Assembly (NCBI GenBank): GCA_028564925.1
Contig: CM053026.1
Location: 609,355,614 to 609,419,613 of the forward strand
Source: Lithobates sylvaticus
Lineage: Eukaryota > Chordata > Amphibia > Anura > Ranidae
Length of the DNA stretch: 64,000 bases
Direction: 5' to 3'
The notes beneath the pieces are model-generated. The model had not been told where the DNA came from, made no database searches, and was given only the letters and a program-made list of their open reading frames with translations. The translations under genes were made by a program, and so were the position numbers. Shown here one piece after another: positions 19,856 through 31,585 of the stretch. Positions within the stretch are counted from its first letter, which is position 1. Each line of letters begins with the position of its first letter.

Positions 19856-22800
19856 GTGCCCTCCCCCGAGGGGCGGTCTCCGGACGCCCAAACTAGCCAT
19901 CAGCTCTGGGTGCTCGGTGTGGAAGGCCCGAATTAAACGTGGGGCATGCAGATTTCCTGAGGGCTCCCATGAGTTTTCTTCCGTGGGATAACCTTCCCAC
20001 TTGACCAAGTATTGGAGTTGCCTCCCCTTCTTCCTGCAACTCAAAATCTTCTCCACCACGAATTCCGTTTCGCCATCCACCAGAACTGGTGGAGGTGGGG
20101 GTTCAATCCTGCCCGGGAAAGGACTGGGAGTGACAGGTTTCAGGAGGGAAGCGTGGAAGACAGGGTGTATCCTGTATGAATCCGGCAGAGAAAGTTCAAA
20201 AGCCACGGGGTTGATTTTCCGTTTAATTTTGAAAGGGCCGATAAATTTAGGTCCTAATTTCCGTGTGGGGATAGCTAACTTGAGGTTAACTGAGGATAAC
20301 CACACTTCGTCTCCTATTTCAAACTCCGGGTTCTCCTTTCTTCCCCGATTAAAGTATCTTTCGTACCCCTCCTGAGCTTTTTGCATGGCTTCTTGTATTT
20401 TTTGGAAGTTTTGTTGAAGGGACCGTACTCGGTCTTGGACAGCCGGAACAGCAATTTCAGGAAGGAACCCTGGTAGGAAGGAAGGATGGAATCCATAGTT
20501 GGCCCAAAAGGGCGTTTGATTGGTGGCGGTATGGACCGCGTTGTTATAAGCAAATTCTGCAAATGGTAGAAGACTGGACCATTCGTCCTGGGAATCTGAG
20601 CAAAAACAACGAAGATACTGCTCCAATGACTGATTTGTCCTCTCTGTTTGACCGTTACTTTGGGGATGATAGGCCGAAGAGAGGCATATTTTAATCTCCA
20701 GGGTCTTGCATAACTCTCGCCAGAACTTAGAGGTGAACTGAGGATCTCTATCCGAGGTAATAGTTGCAGGTAAGCTGTGGAGTCGGACAATCTCTTTGAG
20801 GAAGATCTCGGCTGTAGCAGAAGCAGACGGGGTGCCGGTAATTGGAAGGAAATGTGCCATTTTTGACAGTCGGTCTACTACGACCATTATTGTGGTGAAT
20901 CCCTCTGAGGAAGGTAGTTCCACGATAAAGTCCATTGCTATCTCCGCCCATGGACGCTCAGGGATGGACAAGGGTCTCAGCAGGCCCCAGGCTTTAGAGT
21001 TGGTCCCCTTGTTCCGTTGACAAACCACACAAGACGACACATAATCCCGACAGTCTTGTCTCCACCCAGGCCACCAAAAGGAACGAGAAACTAGTTCCGT
21101 TGTTTTACGAACCCCAAAATGTCCTGCAAGTTTAAGATCATGTAGGGTTTTGAGTGTCAAGGGTCTTACTTCGGTGGGAACAAATACCTTTCCCTGGAAC
21201 CAGTGTAGTCCGTCATGAATCTCCATTGGGGGAGTTCCTTGATTGGGAAGTTGCCCGGATGCTGCCTTAATAGCGGGAATCAGATCAGGTTGCAATATGA
21301 GAGAAAGAAAATTCTGTGGTGGAAGAATGGTACTGGGTTCAGTTTCTTGGGGTGTTTCGTGGAACATCCTGGAGAGAGCGTCTGCCTTCCCATTTTTCGA
21401 GCCGGGTCTGTACGAGATATGGAAATTAAACCTAGCAAAGAAAAGAGCCCACCGGGCCTGCCTAGGCTTTAGGCGTCTGGCTGTCCTGAGGTATTCCAAA
21501 TTTCGGTGGTCGGTCCAAATCATAATTAGATGAGAAGCCCCCTCCAGGAGGTATCTCCACTCTTCCAAGGCAAACTTGATGGCCAGTAATTCTCTATCTC
21601 CCACATCGTAATTCCTCTCTGGAGGACTTAACTTCCGAGATGCGAAAGCCACAGGATGTAGGAGAGCCTTGGGACCTAGTCTTTGGGACAGGATAGCTCC
21701 CGTCGCCGTCTCTGATGCATCCACCTCCAGCACAAAGGGTAAGGCTGGATTTGCATGCATCAGGATGGGAGCTGACGAAAACAGCTTCTTTAACGTGTCG
21801 AAGGCCCCTTGAGCCTCCGGGGACCAATGGAATTGGGTGCCTTGATGAGTCAATTTGGTGATGGGTGCCACTATGGAGGAAAAGCCAACAATGAATCTTC
21901 GGTAGAAATTTGCGAAACCGATGAATCGTTGTACCCCTTTCTTGTTTACCGGAGCGGGCCACTCCAGTATGGCTTTAACTTTTTGTGGGTCCATGGAGAC
22001 CCCACTTGTAGAAATGATGAACCCCAAGAACTGCACTGTAGTTTTCTCGAATTCGCACTTCTCAGCTTTGAGGTACAAACTGTGACTCCGAAGAATGGAA
22101 AGAACTTGTTTCACGTGCACTCGGTGAAGTTCCGGGGTGTCTGAGAAGATAAGGATGTCGTCCAGATACACGACAAGAAAGTCATCGAGATGTTTGCGAA
22201 AAATATCATTGACCAGGTGCTGGAAAGTTGCTGGTGCGTTACAGAGCCCAAAGGGCATTACCAAGTATTCGTAGTGCCCGAATCTGGACCTAAAAGCAGT
22301 TTTCCATTCGTCTCCTGCCCTAATTCGGATAAGATTATAGGCCCCACGTAGATCCAACTTGGAGAAGATTCGGGCAGATCTGAAACGCTGGAAAAGTTCT
22401 GGAATCAGTGGCAGGGGATACCGGTTTTTAATTGTGATTTTATTTAATTCCCTGTAGTCGATGCAAGGCCTCAGGGAGCCATCCCTCTTTCCTACGAAAA
22501 AGATGCCAGCTCCAGCTGGTGACGAGGAAGGGCGAATGAACCCCTTTTCCAGATTCTCATCAATATAGGCCTTGAGGACCTTTAATTCCACTTCGGACAG
22601 AGGAAAGATACGGCCAAAAGGGATCGCTGATCCAGGGAGGAGGTCGATGGGACAATCATATGCCCGATGGGGCGGCAGACAGTTCGCTTGTTGTTTGTCG
22701 AACACATCTCGGAATTCTAGGTAAACTGGGGGTACATGAAGAAGGCTCTCGGGAACAGAAGAAATGGTGGAGCAGGAAACGGAGGCCTGAAGGGAGCTAT

Positions 22801-24205
22801 GCTGGGTGCAGTGAGGAGATGAGAAGGAGACTTCTTTCCTTCCCCAGTTAATCTGTGGTTCATGGATTTGTAGCCATGGAAGTCCCAAGATGATGGGGAA
22901 CATAGGAGATGGGATGATGTCGAACTGAATGAGTTCCTGATGGCCAGAGTCAGTGGTGACCCGGATGGGTTGGGTTTCATGGGTGATAAGTCCTGAACGG
23001 GGAAGAGAACCATCAGCCAAGTGTACCTGCAAGTTCTGTTTCTTTAAGACCAGAGGTAAGTGCAATTTGGAAGCTAATGTGGCGTCAAGGAAGCAGCTGC
23101 AGGCACCGGAATCAATGATTGCTGATAGTCGGATCTCCTCTCCCGATAGCTGTAAGGAGACAAAGAGGGCGACATAAGTCTGGGAGAACCCAGAAGACTG
23201 ATAGTTCATAAGACATTGACAGTAGAACTTACTCGGTCTTACAGGACAGGTACTGAGAAAATGTCCAGAAGCCCCACAGTACAGGCAGAGATTCGCCCGT
23301 CGCCTACGGAGCCGTTCTTCAGCCGTGAGAGGGGCCCGGACCAAACCCAACTGCATAGGCTCCGTTTCCTGGTTGGCCACGGCTGAAGCCGCAGTGGCGG
23401 GTGGAGGCAAGGTAGGTCTGGTGAAAGTCCAGTTGGAGCGGGGGGACTGAAAGCGTTCGGAACGCCTCTCCCGCATGCGCCGGTCCAATTTGGTGGCAGC
23501 TTGAATCAGGTCCTCCAGCGTGTCAGGAGTCTCAGATCTTGCCAATTCATCTTTTAAGACTTCGGATAACCCCTGACGATACTGGTATTTGAGGGCCGGT
23601 TCGTTCCAACCGGTATCAGCTGACCATTTTCGAAACTCTACGGTGTAGACCTCCACCGGTCTGCGACCCTGAAGTAAGTTATGTAAAGTAGCTTCAGCTG
23701 TGGCTCCACGTTGCGGATCATCATAAAGTTGTGCCATACTTTCAAAAAAGGTCTCTACCGCATTCAATGCTGGGTTCCTCTGCTCCATCAGACTATGGGC
23801 CCATGCCTGGGGTTCCTCAGCCAGGAGTGAAATAATGAAGCCCACCTTTACTACTTCGGAAGAAAAAGTCCTGGGTTGGAGGGCCAAGTAGAGGGAGCAA
23901 GCATTCTTGAAGGCCCGGAACTTCTTACGGTCACCCGTGAAGCGTTCAGGGGTAGGGACCCTGGGTTCAGGTGAAGCCATAATTACGGTAGGATTAGTTG
24001 ATCCAGGAGGAGCGGAGATTCCGCTGGAAGCTGAGGGGCTGCCAAGGTAGGTGCGGCTAACCCAGAAAGATGCTGCAGGCGACTGTCCACTTGAGTGTAC
24101 CCCTCTTGCAGTTTTTGTACGGCTTCAGTTAAAGCTGAGACTTGTTGGCACAAAGCCTCAAGGGGTGAACGCACTCTGTCGGCCTCAGACATGGCTGGCT
24201 TGTAC
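19856..24205 (-). CDS. gag-pol region of the young sushi-type gypsy element (fossil)
   Basis: The main frame (about 1,415 residues, 23980 to the 3' LTR) holds, in order: a capsid-like gag part; a C-X2-C-X4-H-X4-C zinc knuckle near residue 235; an aspartic protease with a DSG motif near 290; a reverse transcriptase with YLDD near 605; RNase H; an integrase with an HHCC finger and a D, D, E core; and a chromodomain near 1305-1355 (VVEKIL, LVKWEGY, NSWEP). A short gag leader (23983-24192, starting MSEADRVRSPLEAL) precedes it with a predicted coiled coil. The product would be a polyprotein for an intracellular particle. It looks largely whole with at most one or two breaks. The last residues run into the 3' LTR. 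Confidence 0.85.
24194..24203 (-). promoter_or_regulatory. Self-complementary primer-binding site of the young gypsy element
   Basis: Two bases inside the 5' LTR, the minus strand reads ACAAGCCAGC. It is the exact complement of GCTGGCTTGT within the LTR (24663-24654 and 19658-19649), just past the TATA box where the RNA should start. This is the self-priming layout known for the Tf1/sushi group, rather than a tRNA site. Confidence 0.75.
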
Positions 24206-24870
24206 TATCAGGAGAGTACTTACCGAGGCCGAAGTGCCGAGAGTGGTTCACCCTTGCAACTGAGCGCAGTCCGCCCCCTGGAGGTGAGACAGGGGGTGAA
24301 TGGCACAAAGAGGCACAGGCTACCCAACCAGAGGATGAGGACTGAAGTAGGAGCCAAGTGCTGGGATCAGGAATACGTTGAGAAGTTCCAGAGTACAGGT
24401 GCAGGTACAGGTCTGTAGACAGGTAAATCCGGGTCACTTAGCAGAGGTTCAGGGCAGGAGACAGCAGACAAATCCAGGTCACAAGCAGAGGTTCAAGGGG
24501 GCCAGAGGCAGCAAGCGGGTAAGTCCAGTAAACAGTCCAGAGGTCAAGGGCAGGAGAAGGCGGCAAGGTCAAAGGGCAAATCCGAGGTCAAAACAGGCAA
24601 TCAGGCAATCAGGATACCGGAAACAGGAACAGAGCTTAAGCAGGAAGCTGAAGACAAGCCAGCGCTGGACTGATCTGAACCATTTCCTTAAATAGGCCCT
24701 GTAAGTGGTCATGTGATGCTGTCACGCACTGGGACGCTCAAGCGTGCGCTAGTGCGCACGCGCGTGCGTCGGAGCGCCGAGCCGCGAATGCGCATGCGCC
24801 GGAGCGCCGTCCCGTCGCGCATGCGCATAGGCACCCGGCGTACCACGTTAAACTGACTGTTTCCCTGACA
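24206..24870 (-). repeat. 5' LTR of the young gypsy element
   Basis: 665 bp, almost identical to 19201-19855 apart from a 10 bp length difference in the GC-rich U3. The right end is followed by AATAT, the target duplication. Confidence 0.9.
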
Positions 24871-24875
24871 AATAT

Positions 24876-25058
24876 ACTTTATTTTAAGTGCACTCTTCCT
24901 TATGTGCCCCTGTCCCCCACACCAGCACTTTCAGTAGCTACCAAACAGCTTCAGCCTTCTTGAGTATGTATGGTCTGGTTAGCACATACAGTAAATATTT
25001 CATAGGTATGGGCTTGTACAATGTATGCTGTATGATATATAAATATATACTGTATATG

Positions 25059-25118
<60 letters not shown>

Positions 25119-26745
25119 AATAAAAGGGCTAGGTAGTGTGTGTAAGCAGGGTTGTAGATTCTGTAAAACTTTATTGAAGTTTGTTCTAAGGCCTGGGTCA
25201 CATCTATGCAGCTTCCAGCAGCTGTGTTTGCTCGGGTGCAGCAGCCAATTTTTTTGAATTGGCTGCTGTACCTCCAGAAAATGCAGGGAACCACACATAT
25301 GAAAGGAATCAGGGTAGAACAAGTGGGAAACTGTGCTGTGGTCTCCAGCGTGTGAGGTTGCAATGTTGCTGCTCCTAAGCAGTAGTGCATTTTTACCTGC
25401 AGGTGCAGGATGGTGTGCGATTTCACACCCTCCCGCAACCACTCAGATGGGAACCTAGCCTAAAATTTGATTTACTAAAACTGTAAAATTGCAAAATATG
25501 GTGCAGCTGTGCATGGTTGCCAATCAGCTTCTAACTTCAGCTTGTTCTGTTAAGCTTTGACAATAAAAAATCTGGAAGCTGATCAAATCGATCCCATAGT
25601 GCCAATGTGGGTAAGCAGCGACACAGTTAAAGGAGAACTATACAATACAGTGATTTCTTTAGATCCGACCCAATGTGCACTTTGTCAGATTTTTGGGGAA
25701 TATCCCATCACAGCATGTGTAAACTAACAACAAGGAAATTATTAGTACCCTATGTTAATATTTGAACCTATGCTCTTTATCATTGGCCAGGTGCTTGAAG
25801 AAGTGGGTGAACAAAATTGGGCTCTCTTAATAATACTGGTCTCAACACAGCAAAGTGGATAGAATAGGTAAGGAATTTCGCGCAAATAGGGATAAATAAC
25901 AGTAAAGTGCACCAGTGCAATGATTGCTAGCTGATTGTAACACTAATAGAGGTTAATGATCTGGAGGTAATAAATAAATACAGTCCTAAATAGGTGTAAA
26001 AATACAATCCTAAATAGATGTAAAGATCAGAAATGCATATAAATATCACAAAATGGATGTAAAAATCGCATAAAAATATAAAAATCGCATAGAAAAATTA
26101 GTGGATGTTGAATCGCAAGTAAATCACATAAAAGATAAAAATCACGTGGGTAAAATCAACAATGGTGACAATTGGCTAAAATTGTGAGTGCCCAGTGCTA
26201 AAAGTAGCTACAAAGTGAATCGCATGAGTAGCATAATTAATAAGCAAATTATCAAATAAAGTATCTAAAAGTGCATAAAGTGCATCAAAGTTATAATGCT
26301 ATTGATAATAGTGAATAATGTGATAAAGAAGAGTGATAAATCAATGAATAGATGGTGTGATAAATAAATGAGTAAAAAAGTAAATAAATAGATGAATCCA
26401 CTAGGGGCATAAAAATAGATAATATTGATATCAATAGTAGTCCAATATTGCTCCAGAGTGCTGTCAGATATTTCCGAGCATAAATTCTATGCGTTTGGCT
26501 ATGTGGATAAAGCAATTAGGTTTCATCTATTTGTGGGGTATCCTTGACTGGTCTCTCTAGCCTCTCACCTCAGGTCTGACTAACATACGCCTTTCTGGGG
26601 TGTCCTGTATCCCCAATATAGCGGTATCTAGAGATTTGCAGAGCCTCAAGCCTGTTGGGTATGTGCCTTTTAAGGGGTATCTCCTGTCCGCACCAAAGTC
26701 TGCAGAGTCTAGTGAATGCTCCGGTCAGGTCCTTCTCCCTTTAGA
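24876..26745. other. Spacer with a TA microsatellite and AT-rich repeats
   Basis: A TA microsatellite lies at 25045-25112. About 25170-25470 looks like a dispersed frog repeat (ends AGGCCTGGGTCACA and GGGAACCTAGCCT). The stretch 25900-26480 has loose AT-rich repeats of AAAAATCGCATA and ATAAATAAATAGATG. No coding signal. Confidence 0.45.
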
Positions 26746-27983
26746 CATGGGAACTGTCAAAAATTTGTTTCGTTTCGTTTCGTCCCGTTTCGTATAAAAA
26801 AAAATTCGTAATTCGTACTTCGTGTACGAAATTCCGTTCGAATTCGTACGAAATACGAAATTCGGACGAATCGTAATTTTTTTTCCGAATCGTTAGTAAA
26901 GTTACGAATCGTTACGAATCGTTACGAATCGTTAACGCGGCTAATGAATTGTTGGTTCTCATAACACAGAGAACAATTCGAATCCAACTACAAATATTGA
27001 ATTTCAATTTCAAGTTACGAATCGTTACGAATCGCTACGAATCGTTAAAAAATAGTTACGAATCGTTAGTAAATCCAACTACCAATATCGAATTTCAACT
27101 AATTTGAACGAAATTATTATAGCAGATATAACGAATGAATTCGAATGACAAAGTGTCATTTTTGCAGAAAAAAAAAGCGTAGGAGTCCCCCCAAATTCAA
27201 TAACCAGGCCCTTCAGGTCTGGGATGGATATTAAGGGGGACCCCAGCAAAAAAAAAAAAAATAAAATGGCGTAGGGTCCCCCTCAAAATCCATACCAGAC
27301 CCTTGAGGTCTGGGATGGATTTTAAGGGGAACCCTAGCCAAAAAAAAATGGCGTAGGGTCCCCCATAAAATCCATACCAGACCCTTATCCGAGCACGCAA
27401 CCTGGCAGGCCGCAGGAAAGGAGGTGGGGACGAGAGCGGCCCCCCTCCCGCCTGAACCGTACCAGGCCACATGCCCTCAACATTGGGAGGATGCTTTGGG
27501 GTCCCCCCCAAAGCACCTTGTCCCCATGTTGATGAGGACAAGGGCCTCTCCCCACAACCGTGCCCGGTGGTTGTGGGGTCTGCGGGCGGGGGGCTTATCG
27601 GAATCTGGAAGCCCCCTTTAACAAGGGGACCCCCAGATCCCGCCCCCCCCCTGTGTGAAATGGTAAGGGGGTACAAAAGTACCCCTACCATTTCACCAAA
27701 AAAGTGGCAAAAATGGTAAAAATTACAGGAGACGGTCTTTGACAATTTCTTTATTAAAATCTTCTTTCTTCATCCTTCGGTTTCTTCATCTTCTCCTTCC
27801 GTCATCTTCTTCCATCTTCTTCTTCCATTTTCTTCTTCCTTCGATTCGCTTCTTCTTCCTCCGGTCTTCTCGTCCTTCTCGTCCGGCGTCGTCCTTCTCG
27901 TCCGGCATCAGCGTCTCTTCTCGCAGGCCGCTCCTCGCAATGGGAGGCTCCCGCTCTGTGAGGCTCCGCTCCGCTGACAGGTC

Positions 27984-27990
27984 TTTTATA
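27984..27990 (-). promoter_or_regulatory. TATA box, left arm of the giant palindrome
   Basis: TATAAAA on the minus strand, facing away from the centre. It sits about 20-30 bases past the GC-rich GGGGCGGGGTCACC block. The matching poly(A) signal is 27755-27750. Confidence 0.45.
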
Positions 27991-28105
27991 ACGAAGGCAC
28001 CTGGTGACCCCGCCCCCCCCCTCTGACGTCATGGGGAAAGCCATAGGGAATTCCACATGACATCCCCATGCGTCAGAGGGGGGCGGGGTCACCAGGTGCC
28101 TTCGT

Positions 28106-28112
28106 TATAAAA
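28106..28112 (+). promoter_or_regulatory. TATA box, right arm of the giant palindrome
   Basis: TATAAAA on the plus strand after GGGCGGGGTCACC at 28081-28093. The transcript would run through a purine-rich tract to AATAAA at 28323-28328. The two arms would be transcribed divergently from a centre of about 120 bases. Confidence 0.45.
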
Positions 28113-29489
28113 GACCTGTCAGCGGAGCGGAGCCTCACAGAGCGGGAGCCTCCCATTGCGAGGAGCGGCCTGCGAGAAGAGACGCTGATTCCGGACGAGA
28201 AGACCGGAGGAAGAAGAAGCGAATCGAAGGAAGAAGACGATGGAAGAAGATGACGGAAGGAGAAGATGACGGAAGGAGAAGATGAAGAAAGGAAGACCAG
28301 AAGAAAGAAGAAAGAAGATTTTAATAAAGGAATTGTCAAAGACCGTCTCCTGTCATTTTTACCATTTTTGTCACCTTTTTTGGTGAAATGGTAGGGGTAA
28401 TTTTGTACCCCCTTACCATTTCACACAGGGGGGGCGGGATCTGGGGGTCCCCTTGTTAAAGGGGGCTTCCAGATTCCGATAAGCCCCCCGCCCGCAGACC
28501 CCCACAACCACCGGGCACGGTTGTGGGGAAGAGGCCCTTGTCCTCATCAACATGGGGACAAGGTGCTTTGGGGGGGACCCCAAAGCACCCTCCCAATGTT
28601 GAGGGCATGTGGCCTGGTACGGTTCAGGCGGGAGGGGGGCCGCTCTCGTCCCCCCCTCCTTTCCTGCGGCCTGCCAGGTTGCGTGCTCGGATAAAGGGTC
28701 TGGTATGGATATTTGGGGGGGACCCCACGCCATTTTTTTTTTTTTGGCTGGGGTCCCCCTTAATATCCATACCAGACCTGAAGGGCCTGGTTATTGAATT
28801 TGGGGGGACCCCTACGCTTTTTTTTTTTTTTTTATATCAATGAATGACTGTTTTTTAAATAGCTTTTTTTTCTGCAAAAATGACACTTTGTCATTCGAAT
28901 TAATTCGAATGCATTCGAATTCATTCGTTATATCTGCTATAATAATTTCGTTTGAATTAGTTGAAATTTGATATTGGTAGTTGGATTCGAATAATTTGGA
29001 GCTGAAATTCGTAAACGGAATTTTTCCTGCAAAAATGACACTTTGTCATTCGAATCCATTCGAATTCATTCGAATTCATTCGAATCATTCGGCGACGAAA
29101 TTCGTAAACGGAATTTCGTATTCCGTACGGAATTCGTAAAAAAAAAAAAAAATACTACAGATTCGTAAATTCGTACGAATTTCGAAAAATTCGTACGAAT
29201 TACGAATTCGTACGAAACGAATCGCACATGCCTCTGTGCTAAGTACCTACAGTGCTTAATGTCACTGGCTCAAAAATGACATAACACCAGGGGAGGTAGA
29301 AAGGGGAACAGAGAAGCCTCCACTAGTGTAGTAAGTTTGTAAACAATTAGTTGGATTTATTTAAATAGTAAGATGTACTCGTACATTAAAGAAATTAAAA
29401 CATGGCATGAAGAGTTAAAATTTTTGAACATCACCGGCGTTCTCAGCGCCTCCTCGCGTCCTGTTCACTGTTGGTTTGCCTACGGCCAC

Positions 29490-29530
29490 TCCCTATGCAT
29501 TACGACACGTCACGTGTCTTCATCTGGGGA
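29490..29530 (-). ncRNA. Decayed hammerhead ribozyme in the Penelope-like 3' region
   Basis: On the minus strand, stem I is TCCC/GGGA and stem II is GACACG/CGTGTC. The compact stem III is AT-GC-AT, followed by A at the predicted cleavage site. Both core boxes depart from consensus, so cleavage is unlikely. The stem III and flank (ATGCATAGGG) match the ribozymes in the 48-60 kb array. Confidence 0.55.
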
Positions 29531-29862
29531 ACCGAATTGGTCAGGCATTGGTGGTTTAAGTGTCATTCAACCCGGAAGTCTATCGTCGGCCATCTGTGTT
29601 GTGGTCGAGTGTAAGGCTATGGCGGCGATATTGTGTGTGATCCTTATGTTATTGAACGGTGGCCATTTTCCTGGATGTGCTTGTTATTTATGTGTTCTGA
29701 TATGTGCGCCGCCATTTTAAGGGTTATCCAAAGCACTAATATTACTGCTGTCAGCAATGTATGTCTCAGTTTGCGATCCCCAATAGAGGAGGCGGAGTAA
29801 AAACTTATGTGACAGATAATGAATGTAAAAAGGGGGGAAATAAGTCCATATATAATGAGATG

Positions 29863-29864
<2 letters not shown>

Positions 29865-29949
<85 letters not shown>

Positions 29950-29962
29950 TATATATATATAG
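29865..29962. repeat. (TA)n microsatellite
   Basis: Almost uninterrupted TA dinucleotides over nearly 100 bases. Confidence 0.95.
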
Positions 29963-30166
29963 ATGCTTAAATAGTAGATTCATTGCCGATTCTGAAGGGT
30001 CGGTGCGATGTGTGTGTAGAAATATTAAAATTTAATAAGGACAATTTATTAAAATCCAGAAGAGATGGGTAAAATAATGTGGCTACAATGGATAGGACAT
30101 AAAAATCTATAGTGCAGGATTGCTAATATAGTTTGGTCTATGTCAAATGAGTGATAAAAACAATTA

Positions 30167-30991
30167 CCGTATTTATCGGCGTCTAACACGCACCGGCGTA
30201 TAACACGCACCCCAAGTTTAGGAGGGAATTTTAAGGAAAAAAAGTTTTAGGAGAGAAGTTTAGGAAAAAAAAAAAAAAAAAAACTTACATTTAAGTGTCA
30301 TTTGCAGCTTGCCCAGCGTCATTTGCAGCTTGCCCAGCGTCATTTGCAGCTTGCCCAGTGTCATTTGCAGCTTGCCCAGTGTCATTTGTAGCTTGCCCAG
30401 CGTCATTTGTAGCTTGCCCAGCGTCATTTGTAGCTTGCCCAGCGTCATTTGCAGCCTTTCCCAGCGTCATTTGCAACCTGCCCAGCGTCATTTGTAGCTT
30501 GCCCAGAGTCATTTGTAGCTTGCCCAGAGTCATTTGCAGCTTGCTAGTGTCATTTGCAGTTTGCAGCGTTTAAATTTCCCGCCGCGTGACAAACCGCGCA
30601 TGCGCGGCCGAAAAAGACCGAACCGCGGCCGAAAAAGGCCGAAGTGCGGCCGAAAAAGACCGAGCCGACTGTTCAGCTCCGCTCGGAGTCCCGCCTCCCT
30701 GCTGTTTCGGGAGCGAGCGCAGGGAGGCGGGACTACGAGTGGAGCTGAACAGCCGGCTTCGGTCTTTTTCGGCCGCGCTTCGGCTTTTTCCGGCCTTTTT
30801 CGGCCGCGCTTCGGCTTTTTCCGGCCTTTTTCGGCCGCGGTTCGGCCTTTTTTTCGGCCGCGGTCGCCATTTTTCGGCGCCGCAACCGATTTTTGTCATT
30901 TTTTTTTTGGGTATCGGCGTATAACACGCACCCACGACTTTCCCCCGATTTTAAGGGGGAAAAAGTGCGTGTTATACGCCGATAAATACGG
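30167..30991. mobile_element. TA-flanked non-autonomous element with a 21 bp minisatellite
   Basis: The ends are CCGTATTTATCGGCGT and its reverse complement, flanked by TA at 30165-30166 and 30992-30993. Inside are a 21 bp tandem array (30294-30560), and GCGGCCGAAAAAG words in direct and inverted form. A hairpin built on CGGAGTCCCGCCTCCCTGC-like sequence lies near 30680-30760. No transposase is encoded. The TA duplication suggests a Tc1/mariner-like mover, but the family is not certain. Confidence 0.7.
30294..30560. repeat. 21 bp minisatellite
   Basis: About twelve copies of CATTTGCAGCTTGCCCAGCGT with small changes. The unit is a multiple of three, so frames stay open on both strands (MTLGKLQ on minus, CPASFAA on plus). 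These are repeat artefacts. Confidence 0.9.
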
Positions 30992-31585
30992 TATATTAAA
31001 AAGGATAATTTTAAAATAAATTAATTATTACGTCTATCCATGGTTAACTGACGTCTTTGTATTAATATTTAATTCTCGTCATGGTATGTATAGATCAGTG
31101 AGGGAAATACTCATAATATATTAATGTAAAAATATATATAATATATTAATGTAAAAAAAAAAAAAAGGGGTTATACAAGAATGGGTAAAAAATATATATA
31201 AAATTATAATAAATATTAATATTTTATAATTTATAATGGATGAATAGATAACAAGAGGTGGCTTGAGCAGTGCCAATCTGTAATGGTAATGAAATTTTAT
31301 TTGGGATATGGCTTGATGCCTATGATCCTAATGGAGCAGGAAGAGGCCTTGAGATATCCGGTGTTAATTACAGTATGGTTGTAAGTACACATATATGGTA
31401 AAAAATACTCAGGTCTATATGGGGTATATCTGTTATTTTGGCCTATAGGTGTTGTGCCCCCATAAAATAGTGATAATATTAGGAAACAACTGTAGGTCAG
31501 TCATGGTGTCAAGGCATTTGAGGGGAGGCTTATAATAAAAGCTATTCACAATGTGAAATTGTAGAATAATAAATAATTTTTTTTT

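Larger units (their letters stand above)
19201..24870 (-). mobile_element. Ty3/gypsy LTR retrotransposon, Tf1/sushi-type chromovirus, young and largely whole (fossil)
   Basis: It is flanked by a 5 bp duplication AATAT (19196-19200 and 24871-24875). The LTRs are 19201-19855 and 24206-24870. By eye they differ by about one base and one 10 bp indel, so the insertion is very recent. The minus-strand order is gag, protease, reverse transcriptase, RNase H, integrase, chromodomain, then a purine-rich tract (GGGGGAGGGCAC) beside the 3' LTR. It looks largely whole, with at most one or two breaks. A chromodomain at the integrase end marks the chromovirus branch. Confidence 0.9.
26760..29235. repeat. 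Giant palindromic element (about 2.4 kb) with two divergent mini transcription units
   Basis: The arms meet near 28048. For example, GGCACCTGGTGACCCCGCC at 27996-28014 pairs exactly with 28082-28100. Outer parts on both sides carry AATTCGTACGAA-type words and the phrase TATCTGCTATAATAATTTCG. The arms are nearly identical over the inner 800 bp and more diverged outside. Each arm has a GC box, TATAAAA, a GAAGAAG purine tract and AATAAAG. It appears to lie within other repeat sequence. I could not find its target duplication. Confidence 0.75.

Noticed and set aside
30260-30573. Heptapeptide-repeat proteins on both strands
   Set aside because: The 21 bp repeat is a multiple of three, so open frames on both strands are expected by construction.
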